Position numbers and translations under genes: made by a program
Part shown: positions 25,754 through 34,119 of the stretch, piece by piece
Layout of the letters: every line of letters starts with the position of its first letter
How positions within the stretch are numbered: position 1 is the stretch's first letter
The notes under the pieces: model-generated
The model's input: the letters and a program-made list of their open reading frames with translations, nothing else
Database searches by the model: none
What the model was told of the DNA's origin: nothing
DNA from: Streptomyces acidicola
Lineage (GTDB): Bacteria > Actinomycetota > Actinomycetes > Streptomycetales > Streptomycetaceae
Assembly (NCBI RefSeq): GCF_009377235.1
Contig: NZ_VMNX01000001.1
Coordinates: forward strand, 1-64,000
Reading direction: 5' to 3'
Length of the DNA stretch: 64,000 nt

Positions 25754-26793
25754 GCGAGTCATCCAAGATCGAGTGGACGGATGCGACGTGGAACGTCGTC
25801 ACCGGCTGTGAGAAGGTGTCGCCCGGCTGCGACAACTGCTACGCGGAGACGTTCGCCGAGCGCTGGCGCGGCATCCCCGGCCACCACTTCGAGACCGGCT
25901 TCGACGTCACCCTCCGCCCGGAGCGGCTGACGCTGCCGCTGAAGTGGCGGAAGCCGAAGCGCGTCTTCGTAAATTCGATGTCCGACCTGTTCCACAAGGA
26001 CATCCCGGTCGACTACATCGCCCGCGTCTTCGCGGCCATGTCACTGACGCCGCAGCACACGTACCAGGTGCTGACCAAGCGGCACGGCCGGATGCGCTCC
26101 CTGCTCAGCGACCCGGAGTTCGAGAAGAAGGTCGACTACGAGCTCCTGCACTTCCCGCCGTTCGCCGACCCGAAGCTGATCCGCCGGGCCTGGCCTCTGC
26201 CGAACGTCTGGCTCGGGGTGAGCGTCGAGGACCAGAAGCGCGCCGATCTCAGGATCCCTGCCCTCGTCGACACCCCGGCCGCCGTCCGGTTCCTGTCCTG
26301 CGAGCCGCTCCTCGGGCCTGTCGACCTCTCGGCGTGGATGCCCAGCGGTCACGCCGCATGGCGTTGCCAGGGGCCGGACTGCCGCCGCTTCTACTCCGGC
26401 CCGCTCGAGCAGCACTGCCCCGACTGTGCCCGCGATGGTCACTGGGGCGGCAGCCACACCGGCAACGGCCGCCCGAACGGCCAGCCGATCGGCTGGGTCA
26501 TCGTCGGCGGTGAGTCCGGGCACGGAGCCCGACCGATGAGCCCCGACTGGGCGCGCAGCATCCGCGACCAGGCCCAAGCGGCGGGCGTGCCCTACCTGTT
26601 CAAGCAGTGGGGGGAGCACCAGCCCACCGGATGGATGGTCATCGGTCGTCCTTCCGACCGGCGCAACGTTCTCGTCGGCGACCCGATCGACGAGCTCGGC
26701 CACCGCTGGGAGATGCGCCGCGTCGGCAAGGGCAAGGCCGGCCGCGAGCTGGACGGCCGCACCTGGGACGAGTTCCCGGCGGCCGTGTCATGA
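25750..26793 (+). CDS. DUF5131 (phage Gp37/Gp68) family protein
   Basis: The 347-residue protein begins with the family signature SKIEWTDATWNVVTGCEKVSPGCDNCYAE. Its cysteine trio (20, 28, 31) resembles an iron-sulfur or radical-SAM cluster site. NSMSDLFH and VLTKR segments follow, with IGWVIVGGESGHGARPM near 255 and FKQWGEH near 285, all family hallmarks. A zinc-ribbon-like insert with four cysteines lies at about 205-230. Members occur on phages and integrative elements; their reaction is not established. GTG 25750 overlaps the previous stop. Confidence 0.88.
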   Translation: MSESSKIEWTDATWNVVTGCEKVSPGCDNCYAETFAERWRGIPGHHFETGFDVTLRPERLTLPLKWRKPKRVFVNSMSDLFHKDIPVDYIARVFAAMSLTPQHTYQVLTKRHGRMRSLLSDPEFEKKVDYELLHFPPFADPKLIRRAWPLPNVWLGVSVEDQKRADLRIPALVDTPAAVRFLSCEPLLGPVDLSAWMPSGHAAWRCQGPDCRRFYSGPLEQHCPDCARDGHWGGSHTGNGRPNGQPIGWVIVGGESGHGARPMSPDWARSIRDQAQAAGVPYLFKQWGEHQPTGWMVIGRPSDRRNVLVGDPIDELGHRWEMRRVGKGKAGRELDGRTWDEFPAAVS

Positions 26794-26924
26794 CCGCCCC
26801 GGCGGAGGTGCCCGTCCTCTGGCTGCAAGCCCTGTGCCTGACCGCCCTCCGCATCCTCCGCCTCGAAGCCGCCCTCACCGCCGCACGACACACCAACACC
26901 CGCCTGAAGGGAGAAGCCGCGTGA
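26790..26924 (+). CDS. Tiny hydrophobic helical protein (44 residues)
   Basis: The product is one amphipathic to hydrophobic helix (VLWLQALCLTALRILRLEAALTAAR). Its ATG overlaps the DUF5131 stop and its stop is overlapped by the next GTG, the same coupling used along the operon. Function unknown. Confidence 0.5.
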   Translation: MTAPAEVPVLWLQALCLTALRILRLEAALTAARHTNTRLKGEAA

Positions 26925-27376
26925 CCCTCACCGACCTCATCCCCGGCCTGAAGGGCTCCGGCAGCCGGCGCGCCGTCGACAAGGTCGCCGAACTCCGCCG
27001 CAACGAGATCACCCTCCTCACCAACCTCCACGCGGCCGGTGACGAGGTCGCCCTGCTCCGCGAAGACCTCGCCACCGCGGGCGCCCGGCAGGCGGAGACG
27101 GAACAGGTCGTCGTGCAGCAGCAGGCCGACATCGACGACCTCACCGCCGAACGCGACCAGCTCGCCGAGGAACTCACCGCCCTCAAAAGCCGGTTCGGCG
27201 GGCAGCTCGCCGCCGAGGCCAACGCCAACGCGGTCACCGTGCCGGGCGGCTACCGCGACACCAGCGCGATCGAGGACCAGGCCACCGACCCCATCGGCAT
27301 CGACGTGCGCACCCTGCGGGAAGCGGCTGAAGCCGGACTTCTCGGCCCCGTCACCGATCCCGGACACACCCACTGA
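26921..27376 (+). CDS. Coiled-coil protein (151 residues)
   Basis: Residues 25-100 are a long charged helix with heptad spacing (LRREDLATAGARQAE-like, Glu/Ala/Gln rich), flanked by Gly-rich ends, suggesting a dimeric coiled coil. Similar small coiled-coil proteins appear in actinophage early operons without known function. GTG 26921 follows GGGAGAAGCC. Confidence 0.55.
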   Translation: MTLTDLIPGLKGSGSRRAVDKVAELRRNEITLLTNLHAAGDEVALLREDLATAGARQAETEQVVVQQQADIDDLTAERDQLAEELTALKSRFGGQLAAEANANAVTVPGGYRDTSAIEDQATDPIGIDVRTLREAAEAGLLGPVTDPGHTH

Positions 27377-27484
27377 CCCGCCGGCCGGGCGGTGCACCCT
27401 CCCGCCCGGACCGGCGCCCAACGCACGAACCCCCGGCCGACGCAACCGACCGGGGATCCGAACCCAGCATCCCAGGAGATGACC

Positions 27485-28672
27485 TTGTCCGTCACCATCA
27501 ACGCCCACCAGTTGAAGCTGCTCCTCGACCAGACAGCCGACCACATGGGCCACGAGGGCTTCGAGCCCCTGCACGGCATCCGTCTCGACGTCGACAGCCA
27601 GTACCTGTACGCCGTCGCCACCGACAAGTACACGCTCGCTGCCGCCCGCTACCGCCTCGCCGACAGCGAGCAGAACAACGAGCCGTGGGCGCGCCTCATC
27701 CCCGGCGACATCGTGCCCGCCCTGCGCGAGCGGATCGACTCGATGAAGGGCGCCACCTACATCACGATCAGCACCACCGACGACGCACGGCTCGTATTCG
27801 CTGACTCGCTCTCCGAGTTCAGGGTTGCCGTCAACCTCGGCCTGGAGTTCCCCGACTGGCGGGGCCTGCTCCGCACCATCGCCGCCCAGACCGTCGAGGG
27901 CGAGCCGTTCCCGGCCCTCAACACCGACTTCCTGCCGCGGTGGTCCGCCATCCGGCAAAGCCTCCGCACACGGGTCACCGCCGACAAGAAGGCCGTCCTG
28001 TTCTTCGGCCAGGACTTCATCGGCGCGCAGATGCCGTCCAACGGCGGCGGCATCGGCCCGGCCAAGGAGCAGACCTTCCAGTCCGCCCACGACTTGTGGC
28101 TGTGGACCCTCGCCGCCGGGGCCACCGATGTCGACATGGCCAGCCTGCCGCAGCCGGAGCCGTCGCGCTGGGAGGCCCCCCGCGACATCAGCGAGACCGC
28201 CGCCAACCTGCTTCGCGGTGTCCTCGACTCCACCTCCAACGCCTACCAGACCAGCTTCGACGACGACCGCGACGCCTGGTTCGCGCACATCCGCGCTGGC
28301 GTCGCGGACTGGTGCGCCTACCGGTACCTCGACGCCCTCCACCAGGTCGACCCGCGGGCCGCCCAGGAGGTCGTGAACGACACCGCCGAGCAGCTCGACT
28401 CTGGCGAACTCGGCGAGTGGGCGTGGGACATGGCCGAAGACGCGGGCTTCAACCCGCAGAAGTGGCAGGACGACCACGAGGCGCGCGTCGCCAAGCAGAT
28501 GGCCGAGGAGCCCCGCAAGTGGGCGGTCCGCTTGGCCCTCGCACTGAACGACGCGAAGAACGCCGGGATCAACTTCCGTGTCGACGACAACCAGTTCGTC
28601 GCCTACGACGCCGAGGCCGAGGAATGGAAGGCCATCAAGCCGCAGCCCGCCGAGGCCGACACCGCCGCCTGA
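27485..28672 (+). CDS. Possible sliding-clamp-like (DnaN-fold) protein
   Basis: The 395-residue product contains HGIRLDVDSQYLYAVATDKYTLAAARY at about 30-57. This strongly recalls the repeated strand-helix segment of bacterial beta clamps, where a short D-G-x-x-L-x-x-x-A-T-D-x-Y-R-L pattern recurs. The later part (about 230-380) is helical and not clamp-like. The start is chosen by the ribosome site: AGGAG touches the ATG at 27479 but lies six bases before TTG 27485. A phage-type processivity factor is an inference. Confidence 0.5.
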   Translation: MSVTINAHQLKLLLDQTADHMGHEGFEPLHGIRLDVDSQYLYAVATDKYTLAAARYRLADSEQNNEPWARLIPGDIVPALRERIDSMKGATYITISTTDDARLVFADSLSEFRVAVNLGLEFPDWRGLLRTIAAQTVEGEPFPALNTDFLPRWSAIRQSLRTRVTADKKAVLFFGQDFIGAQMPSNGGGIGPAKEQTFQSAHDLWLWTLAAGATDVDMASLPQPEPSRWEAPRDISETAANLLRGVLDSTSNAYQTSFDDDRDAWFAHIRAGVADWCAYRYLDALHQVDPRAAQEVVNDTAEQLDSGELGEWAWDMAEDAGFNPQKWQDDHEARVAKQMAEEPRKWAVRLALALNDAKNAGINFRVDDNQFVAYDAEAEEWKAIKPQPAEADTAA

Positions 28673-28735
28673 CCACCTGATCCACAACCGAAGACGGCCG
28701 CGTCGAGCGACACCCCCAGCGCTCCGCGGCACCCA

Positions 28736-28780
28736 GGGCCCGCTCCGCACGGAGCACCCCCGCCCGAGCGGAGCGGGCCC
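28736..28780 (+). terminator. GC-rich hairpin, possible terminator or attenuator
   Basis: GGGCCCGCTCCG pairs perfectly with CGGAGCGGGCCC across a 21-base loop, in the 137-base gap before the next gene. The following bases are CACCTTCTT. Confidence 0.55.
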
Positions 28781-28809
28781 CACCTTCTTGCACCCAGAAA
28801 CGAGGACTC

Positions 28810-29154
28810 ATGGGCACCACAAGCCCCACCATTCCCACCGAAACCGCGCGACACGTGCTGTGGACGTTCGGCCACCGAGGCGGCTACCAGCCCGGCACCT
28901 ACCACCAGAAGCTCCTCGACCTTCTCGCCTACGCCCCGCCGGTCGAGGTGGCGAAGCTCGCCCAGATCTACCCGGCCGAGGCCGAGGCCGTCCGCATGGC
29001 CAAGTACGACGAGGACGGCATCGACAAGCTCAAGCGGGCGGCAGGGCTGGTCTGTATCCGGTGTGGTGACGAGGACGGGCCGTTCGCTGGGGCTCCCCGA
29101 CAGCCTCTGTGCGAGGGATGCGCCCGGCCGATGCCCCTGGATGGCGTCGCATGA
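28810..29154 (+). CDS. Hypothetical protein with zinc-binding C terminus
   Basis: The 114-residue protein has a helical N-terminal part (HVLWTFGHRGGYQPGTYHQKLLD ... KLAQIYP) and a C-terminal four-cysteine site (CIRCGDEDGPFAG ... LCEGCARP). It directly precedes and overlaps the nuclease gene, a place often held by small recombination accessory proteins. ATG 28810 follows AACGAGGACTC. Confidence 0.6.
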   Translation: MGTTSPTIPTETARHVLWTFGHRGGYQPGTYHQKLLDLLAYAPPVEVAKLAQIYPAEAEAVRMAKYDEDGIDKLKRAAGLVCIRCGDEDGPFAGAPRQPLCEGCARPMPLDGVA

Positions 29155-29987
29155 CCGCCACCGTGGAGACGTCGGCCGACGTGCAGCCGGGCCTGTACGA
29201 CATACCCGCCGAGGTCTACCACTTCGACCCGATCCCCGGCGGCAGCCTCTCCTCCACCGGCGCCCGCAAGCTCGCCAGCGAATGCCCGGCCAAGTTCAAG
29301 CACTGGAGCGAGCACCCGCAGCCGCCGAAGAAGGAGTTCGACCTCGGCACCGCCGCGCACACGCTCATCCTCGGCAACGGGCCCGAACTGGTCGTTGTCG
29401 ACGCCGAGAAGTGGACCACCGACGCCGTCAAAGCCGAGGTCGCCGCGATCCGCGCCGAGGGCAAGACCCCCCTGAAGCCCTCGGAGCTGGTGCAGGTCAA
29501 GGCCATGGCTGCAGCGCTGCGGGCGGACCCGGAAGCAGCTCCGCTCCTGGAGCCCGAGTCCGGTGTCGCCGAGCAGTCCGCGTTCTGGGATGACAAGGGC
29601 GTCTGGCGGCGGGCCCGCTTCGACTGGCTTCGCCACGACGGCCAGATCGTCGACTACAAGACCACCAAGTCGGCGCACCCTCTGGACCTGCCGAAGGTGA
29701 TCCACGACTGGGGTTACCACCAACAACAGGAGTGGTACCTCGACGCCGGCCTGGCCCTCGATGTGATCGACCCGGAGCGTCCGTTCCAGTTTGTGCTGCA
29801 GGAGAAGGAACCGCCCTACCTCGTGGTCGTCACCACCTGCGACCCGATGGCCCGCGGTATCGGCCGCCACCTCAACGAGGTCGCCCTCAACACCTATGCC
29901 ATCTGCCGCGAGTCCGGCGAGTGGCCTGGATATCTGCCCAACCCGATGATCTCGCTCCCTCCGTGGGTCGAGCGCCAGTACGCCTAG
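29151..29987 (+). CDS. RecE-like PD-(D/E)XK exonuclease
   Basis: The 278-residue protein has the ordered active-site elements of RecE/Cas4-type nucleases: a helix start LGTAAH with His70, a Glu near 141 (AEQSAFW), Asp158 in RARFDWL, the core IVDYKTT with Asp168 and Lys170, and the helix HQQQEWYLDAG with Gln192 and Tyr196. The fold should degrade linear duplex DNA 5' to 3' to expose single strands. Its neighbour is a Sak4-like ATPase, forming a phage recombination module. The ATG overlaps the previous stop. Confidence 0.85.
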   Translation: MTATVETSADVQPGLYDIPAEVYHFDPIPGGSLSSTGARKLASECPAKFKHWSEHPQPPKKEFDLGTAAHTLILGNGPELVVVDAEKWTTDAVKAEVAAIRAEGKTPLKPSELVQVKAMAAALRADPEAAPLLEPESGVAEQSAFWDDKGVWRRARFDWLRHDGQIVDYKTTKSAHPLDLPKVIHDWGYHQQQEWYLDAGLALDVIDPERPFQFVLQEKEPPYLVVVTTCDPMARGIGRHLNEVALNTYAICRESGEWPGYLPNPMISLPPWVERQYA

Positions 29988-29997
29988 GAGAACCCGC

Positions 29998-30954
29998 ATG
30001 TCCCAGCTTGGCCAGCCTGTCCGCGCCGGACGCCAGCAGCAGACCACCGATGAGTACGACGACGGGCCGTTCACCTTCCGACCCGCCACGAAGGACGGCT
30101 TCAACGCCACCGTCGCCATCCAGGGCCCGTCCGGCTCCGGCAAGACGTGGACCGGGCTGTCCATCGCCAGCGGCCTCGCCGAAGGGCAGCCCTTCGCCGT
30201 CATCGACACCGAACGCGGCGCCGCAGCCCTCTACGTCAACGACCTTGACGTCACCTTCGACACCCTGCCGATGCACCGGTACGACCCGCGAGACCTGCAG
30301 AAGGCGCTCGCCGTTGCAGCACAGGCCGGCTACCCGGTCGTCATGGTCGATTCCCTCAGCCACTTCTGGAAGGGCACCGACGGCACCCTCGACCAAGTCG
30401 AGAAGGCCAAGGCCAAGTACGGCGGCAACAAGTTCGCCGGCTGGAAGGACGGCACCCCGCTCCAGAACGAAATGATCGAAGCGCTCATGGCCTACCCGGG
30501 GCACGTCGTCGTAACGATGCGGTCCTACGTGCACTGGGTCCTGGAGAACGGATCCCCGGTCAACAAGGGGATGCGCGCCGAACAGCGCAAGGGCATCGAG
30601 TTCGAGTTCGGTGTGGCCGCCGAGATGGACGAGGCCAACCGGCTCCGCTTCATCAAGTCCCGCTGCCCCTCCTTCAGGGGCCTCGTCCTCAACCAGCCCA
30701 ACGGGGCACGTGACATTGCCAAGCCCTACCTGGACTGGCTGCGCGACGGCGGCAAGGAGATCGACCCCACGGTGTGGATCGACGCCGCCAGCGCCCCTGA
30801 GGCGACCCCGGACAGCCTGCTCGCCCTCTACCGCGAGGTCGAGGCCGCCAGCGCCCTCGCGACGCCACTGATGCACCCGCAGACCGGCCAGCCGACCAGC
30901 CTCGGCGCCTTCATCAAGGAGCGCGGCACCGCGCTCAAAAACGCCCAGCAGTAA
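29998..30954 (+). CDS. Sak4-like RecA-fold ATPase (phage nucleotide-binding protein)
   Basis: The 318-residue protein has Walker A GPSGSGKT at 43-50, the VIDTERGAA strand typical of Sak4-like and AAA_24 proteins, a Walker B YPVVMVDSLSHFW near 112-124 and a later TMRSY sensor segment. Sak4 proteins are minimal RecA-like factors that work with a phage exonuclease and SSB in annealing-type recombination. The gene starts ten bases after the RecE-like gene with AGGAGAACCCGC before ATG. Confidence 0.85.
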   Translation: MSQLGQPVRAGRQQQTTDEYDDGPFTFRPATKDGFNATVAIQGPSGSGKTWTGLSIASGLAEGQPFAVIDTERGAAALYVNDLDVTFDTLPMHRYDPRDLQKALAVAAQAGYPVVMVDSLSHFWKGTDGTLDQVEKAKAKYGGNKFAGWKDGTPLQNEMIEALMAYPGHVVVTMRSYVHWVLENGSPVNKGMRAEQRKGIEFEFGVAAEMDEANRLRFIKSRCPSFRGLVLNQPNGARDIAKPYLDWLRDGGKEIDPTVWIDAASAPEATPDSLLALYREVEAASALATPLMHPQTGQPTSLGAFIKERGTALKNAQQ

Positions 30955-31020
30955 CCGACGAGGCGCCGCCCGCGCCGCTATCGCGGGCGGCCTCCTCGAA
31001 GTCCAAGGAGACCACAGCTA

Positions 31021-31394
31021 TGACCATGACGCCCGAGCAGGCCCGCATCAAGGCCAACGAGCTCCTCGCCGCCCTCTACGCCCACGTCACCGACTGGAAC
31101 GAAGCCGTCCTCGACCAGGCCGTACTCGCCATAGCAGGCGGCAACCGGCCCTTCAGCGCCAACGACCTGTGGGCCATCGTCCCCGAACTCGGCCGCGGCA
31201 CCGCCGGCCTGTACTTCAGCTGCCTCGCCAAGCGCCGCCAGCCGAAGGTGCTCGTCAAGGTCGGCGACGAGCCCTCGGTGAACCCGAAGGCCCACGGCAA
31301 GCCGGTCAACCTGTACCTGATCACCGCCGAGGGGCGGAAGTTCATCGAGGAGCGCCGCAGCGCCCGCACCCAGCGGAAGGCGGCGGCAGCGTGA
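31021..31394 (+). CDS. Hypothetical winged-helix-like protein (124 residues)
   Basis: Not firmly recognised. Two helices with a phrase NDLWAIVPELGRGTAGLYFSCLAKR and a closing hairpin VNLYLITAEGRKFIEERR resemble a winged-helix DNA-binding domain. ATG 31021 has AAGGAGACC upstream and begins after a 66-base gap that follows the ATPase gene. Confidence 0.5.
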
Positions 31395-31477
31395 ACCTCG
31401 GCTACGTCTACGTGATCGCCGTCGTCCTCGGCGCCGCCACGGCCGCCATCGAATGGGCCTGCAGGAGGCGGACGTGA
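31391..31477 (+). CDS. Tiny single-span membrane peptide (28 residues)
   Basis: The product is a hydrophobic helix (YVYVIAVVLGAATAAIEWA) with a CRRRT end, the positively charged tail expected inside the cell. GTG 31391 overlaps the previous stop and its stop is overlapped by the next GTG. Too small for homology; accepted because of the coupling and the clear membrane span. Confidence 0.5.
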   Translation: MNLGYVYVIAVVLGAATAAIEWACRRRT

Positions 31478-31653
31478 TCGAAGCATTCGACGCCGTCGAA
31501 GCCGTCCTCTGGGGCGCCATCGCAGCCTTCGCCGTCATCGCCACCGGCATCGCCTTCCTCACCGTCGCCGCCAGCTACTGGACCGCCGTACTCGCCGTCT
31601 GGGCCATCCGCACCATCACCCACCACATCCGGAAGGAGACACCGCAGCCGTGA
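31474..31653 (+). CDS. Small membrane protein (59 residues)
   Basis: The product has two adjacent hydrophobic stretches (about 14-36 and 36-50) and a basic C-terminal tail. GTG 31474 has GGAGG five bases upstream and overlaps the previous stop. A further in-frame ATG at 31453 would sit inside the previous gene. Confidence 0.5.
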   Translation: MIEAFDAVEAVLWGAIAAFAVIATGIAFLTVAASYWTAVLAVWAIRTITHHIRKETPQP

Positions 31654-32492
31654 CAGCCGCCCACCGTCAGCCGCCCCACCACGACACCCTCACCTGCTAC
31701 ACCGACTACAAATGCCGGCTGCCCGAATGCGTCGACCGCTACAACGCGTGGAGCCGCGACCGTGAGAGGGCCATCGCCGACGGCACCTGGCAGCCCCTCC
31801 TCGACGCCGAACCCATCCGCCAGCACCTCCTCACCCTCCACGCCGCCGGCATCACCATCCACCGCGTCGCCCAACTGACCGGCCTCACCTACCGGTCGGT
31901 GCGCTCCTTCACCCAGCACGACTACGGCAACGCCGCGCCGCGACGGCACCGTGCCACTCGCGAAGTCGCAGCCAAGATTCTCGCGATCAACCTCGACGAG
32001 CACACCCCGGCCGTCGTGAGCCCGATCGGAACCCAGCGGCGTTTCCGCGCGCTCGTCGCAATCGGCTGGCCCACCGTGCACACCGCGATCCGCGCCGGCC
32101 TCCACCCCTCAAACCGCAACAGCATGCTCCGCTACCCGACGATCCAAGCCAGGACCGCCCAGCGGGTCGCCGCCGTGTACGACGAGATGCGGCACGAGTC
32201 GCCCGCCAAGCACGGGATCTCGGCTACCAGCATCAAGCGGGCCAAGCTCCAGGCTCAGCGCGAGCGCTGGGCGCCGCCGTCCTACTGGGATGAAGTCGGA
32301 GGCATCGACGACCCCGACTTCGAGCCGCAGTACGGCATCACCCGTCGGGAGATCGTCGCCCAGGACGCCCACTGGCTCATGCAATCCGGTCTCGACCGGG
32401 CCGCCGCAGCCGAACGCCTCGGCGTCTCCAAGTCCTACGTCGAACACGCCCTCGCCGCCCACCCCGACACCGAACGGGAGCTCGCCGCATGA
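31650..32492 (+). CDS. HTH-containing actinophage-type protein (280 residues)
   Basis: The N terminus contains a small Cys/His site (CYTDYKCRLPEC). Two helix-turn-helix-like segments follow: IHRVAQLTGLTYRSVRSF near 70-88 and AAERLGVSKSYVEHAL near 258-272. This layout occurs in actinophage early proteins of unknown role, likely DNA-binding. GTG 31650 overlaps the previous stop. Confidence 0.6.
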   Translation: MTAAHRQPPHHDTLTCYTDYKCRLPECVDRYNAWSRDRERAIADGTWQPLLDAEPIRQHLLTLHAAGITIHRVAQLTGLTYRSVRSFTQHDYGNAAPRRHRATREVAAKILAINLDEHTPAVVSPIGTQRRFRALVAIGWPTVHTAIRAGLHPSNRNSMLRYPTIQARTAQRVAAVYDEMRHESPAKHGISATSIKRAKLQAQRERWAPPSYWDEVGGIDDPDFEPQYGITRREIVAQDAHWLMQSGLDRAAAAERLGVSKSYVEHALAAHPDTERELAA

Positions 32493-32923
32493 ACGGCACC
32501 CGCCTCGGCGCCGGCATCCGCGAGCGCCTCTACGCCTCCACCACCCACACCTACGACGAGACCGCCGACCTCGACTACATCGCCATCGAATACGCCCTCA
32601 ACGGCGAACCCGTCACCCTCACCCGCGCGGAGAAGATCCACGCCGCGCGAATCCTCGACGCCCGCAACTTCAGCTCCAAGGAGATCGGCCGCCGTATCGG
32701 TTCGGACCCCTCCACCGTCGAGGCCTGGAAAGCGAACGGCTGGAAGCCCGGCAAGCACCCCAAGACCCGCACCCACACACCCCGCCCAGAACCCATCTGC
32801 GGCGAACCCCGCATGTACCGCCGCCACCTCAAGAACGGCGAACGGTGCGACACCTGCCGCGCCGCCAACGCCGCAGCAGACCGCCGCTACCGCGCCACCG
32901 GCAGCCGGAAGGAGGCCGGGTGA
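32489..32923 (+). CDS. HTH and zinc-finger protein (144 residues)
   Basis: The middle of the protein has a helix-turn-helix (FSSKEIGRRIGSDPSTVEAWKANG, about 61-84). The end carries CGEPRMYRRHLKNGERCDTCRAA, a zinc-binding set common in actinophage proteins. It is one of three consecutive HTH genes that may have arisen by duplication. ATG 32489 overlaps the previous stop. Confidence 0.6.
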   Translation: MNGTRLGAGIRERLYASTTHTYDETADLDYIAIEYALNGEPVTLTRAEKIHAARILDARNFSSKEIGRRIGSDPSTVEAWKANGWKPGKHPKTRTHTPRPEPICGEPRMYRRHLKNGERCDTCRAANAAADRRYRATGSRKEAG

Positions 32924-33381
32924 ACGCCGCCGAGAAGCGTCAGCAGATAGAAGCCCTGCTCCGCGCTGGGCACAGCGACCTCGCCATCCACCGGCATACC
33001 GGGGCTGCCCGCGACACCGTTGCACGCCACCGCAAGCGCCTCTGCCTGCCCGGCTACCAGACCACCGCTGACAGCCCTGCATGCCGCCACGGCCACCCAT
33101 TCCCCGAGAACCTCGGCCGCAACGAGAAGGGCCATCTGGTCTGCCTCGAATGTCGACGGCAGCGCGAGCGGGCCCGCTACCAGCCCGCCGAGCCCGATGA
33201 GATAGCGATCGAGCGCGCGGTCGCCGGTGATCCGCCTGAGTCCCTGACCCCGCGCGAACGCCACGCCGCAATCCACCAGCTCGACCGCCGGGACTACTCG
33301 GCTGCGGTCATAGCCGAACGCGTCCGCTGCACCCCGCGCACCGTCCACCGAGCCCGCAGTCAGTTGCGAGCCGCCGCGTGA
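32920..33381 (+). CDS. HTH and zinc-finger protein (153 residues)
   Basis: There are two helix-turn-helix-like stretches (DLAIHRHTGAARDTVARHRKRL near 20-41; YSAAVIAERVRCTPRTVHRARSQL near 126-149) around a CRHGHPFPENLGRNEKGHLVC-type zinc site. It shares this plan with the preceding gene. It is the last gene of the operon before a non-coding repeat region, whose inverted repeats it could bind. Confidence 0.6.
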   Translation: MNAAEKRQQIEALLRAGHSDLAIHRHTGAARDTVARHRKRLCLPGYQTTADSPACRHGHPFPENLGRNEKGHLVCLECRRQRERARYQPAEPDEIAIERAVAGDPPESLTPRERHAAIHQLDRRDYSAAVIAERVRCTPRTVHRARSQLRAAA

Positions 33382-33430
33382 CCGGCTGCTGCTGGCCGCG
33401 TGCAGCGACCACAGTCCGCCCGGCAACACA

Positions 33431-33578
33431 ACGCCAAACCGTGGCCACCTTGTGGCCATGTCGCCTGTCGGCTGCACGGCGCCGAAAGCCACAACCCGCC
33501 ATGAATGCAAGCAATTTGCGTGACCGGATCCAACGCCGGCCAGCCGAAGGTGGCCACGAGATGGCCACGGTTTGGCGT
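33431..33578. repeat. Long inverted repeat with paired TGGCCA palindromes
   Basis: ACGCCAAACCGTGGCCA (33431-33447) with its continuation to 33459 recurs inverted at 33549-33578, matching about 26 of 29 bases. Each arm holds two GTGGCCAC-like palindromes whose centres are 11 bases apart, one helical turn. The region 33382-33705 has no gene. It may be an operator, a partition-type site or an origin element. Confidence 0.8.
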
Positions 33579-33663
33579 ACCGGCGCCACCGAAAAACCGG
33601 AAGCGTTGATCACCCGCGCCGGGCCCTGACCAGCAGCAACCCCAACCACCCGCACACGGCAAA

Positions 33664-33683
33664 GGCCCCGCACACGCGGGGCC
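33664..33683 (-). terminator. Terminator of the Phd-like gene
   Basis: On the minus strand GGCCCCGC and GCGGGGCC form an eight-base stem with a four-base loop followed by TTT, 22 bases past the stop of the Phd-like gene. It may also stop the rightward operon. Confidence 0.75.
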
Positions 33684-33705
33684 GGAGAGGAGAGGAGGAG
33701 AGATG

Positions 33706-33966
33706 TCAGTCGTCGGAGGCCGGCTTACGACGCACGACGACCTTGCGCTTCGGAGTAGGGGCGTCCTTCTTGACCAGTTCGCGTTCCTCGCCGAGGGCTT
33801 CCAGTGCCCGCTCGTAGAAGTCCATGCCGACGATGACCGCGACGCGCTTCCCGCGGCTGGTCATGACGGTGGTCTGGTCGAAGTAGCGGGCGCGTTCGAT
33901 CGCGTCGGCGAGCGAGTTACGCACGTCGGCGATCTTCTCCTGGTGCTCCTTCTTCGGCGCGGTCAT
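33706..33966 (-). CDS. Phd/YefM-like antitoxin-type protein (orphan)
   Basis: The 86-residue protein has an N-terminal helix and the strand-helix core of Phd/YefM antitoxins (ADAIERARYFDQTTVMTSRGKRVAVIVGMDFYERALEAL), then a basic tail (KRKVVVRRK) unlike most antitoxins. No toxin gene is adjacent; the neighbouring plus-strand gene encodes an HNH nuclease. The ATG at 33966 is used, though the frame is open further upstream. It is alone on the minus strand between plus-strand operons. Confidence 0.65.
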   Translation of the reverse strand: MTAPKKEHQEKIADVRNSLADAIERARYFDQTTVMTSRGKRVAVIVGMDFYERALEALGEERELVKKDAPTPKRKVVVRRKPASDD

Positions 33967-33974
33967 GTCGGGAG

Positions 33975-34024
33975 TGTACCTCAGTTCTGTGATGTACATG
34001 AGCGCGTTGAGCGCTATGATGTAC
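33975..34024. promoter_or_regulatory. Divergent promoter region with three TGTAC boxes
   Basis: TGTAC occurs at 33975, 33993 (inside the palindrome ATGTACAT) and 34020. A TATGAT at 34015-34020 is a good plus-strand -10 element for the HNH gene. Antitoxins of this fold usually repress their own promoter by binding palindromes like these. Confidence 0.5.
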
Positions 34025-34119
34025 GCGAGAAGGCGAACCTCCGGGCCAAATCGCTCACCGGAATCGCAAGCCCAATTCGTCACGCGCAGTTGAAAACGCG
34101 CTTCCAAAACGAGGGACAA

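Noticed and set aside
26639..28783. Minus-strand open frame of about 710 codons
   Set aside because: Antisense shadow of the DUF5131 and clamp-like genes; no domain was recognised.
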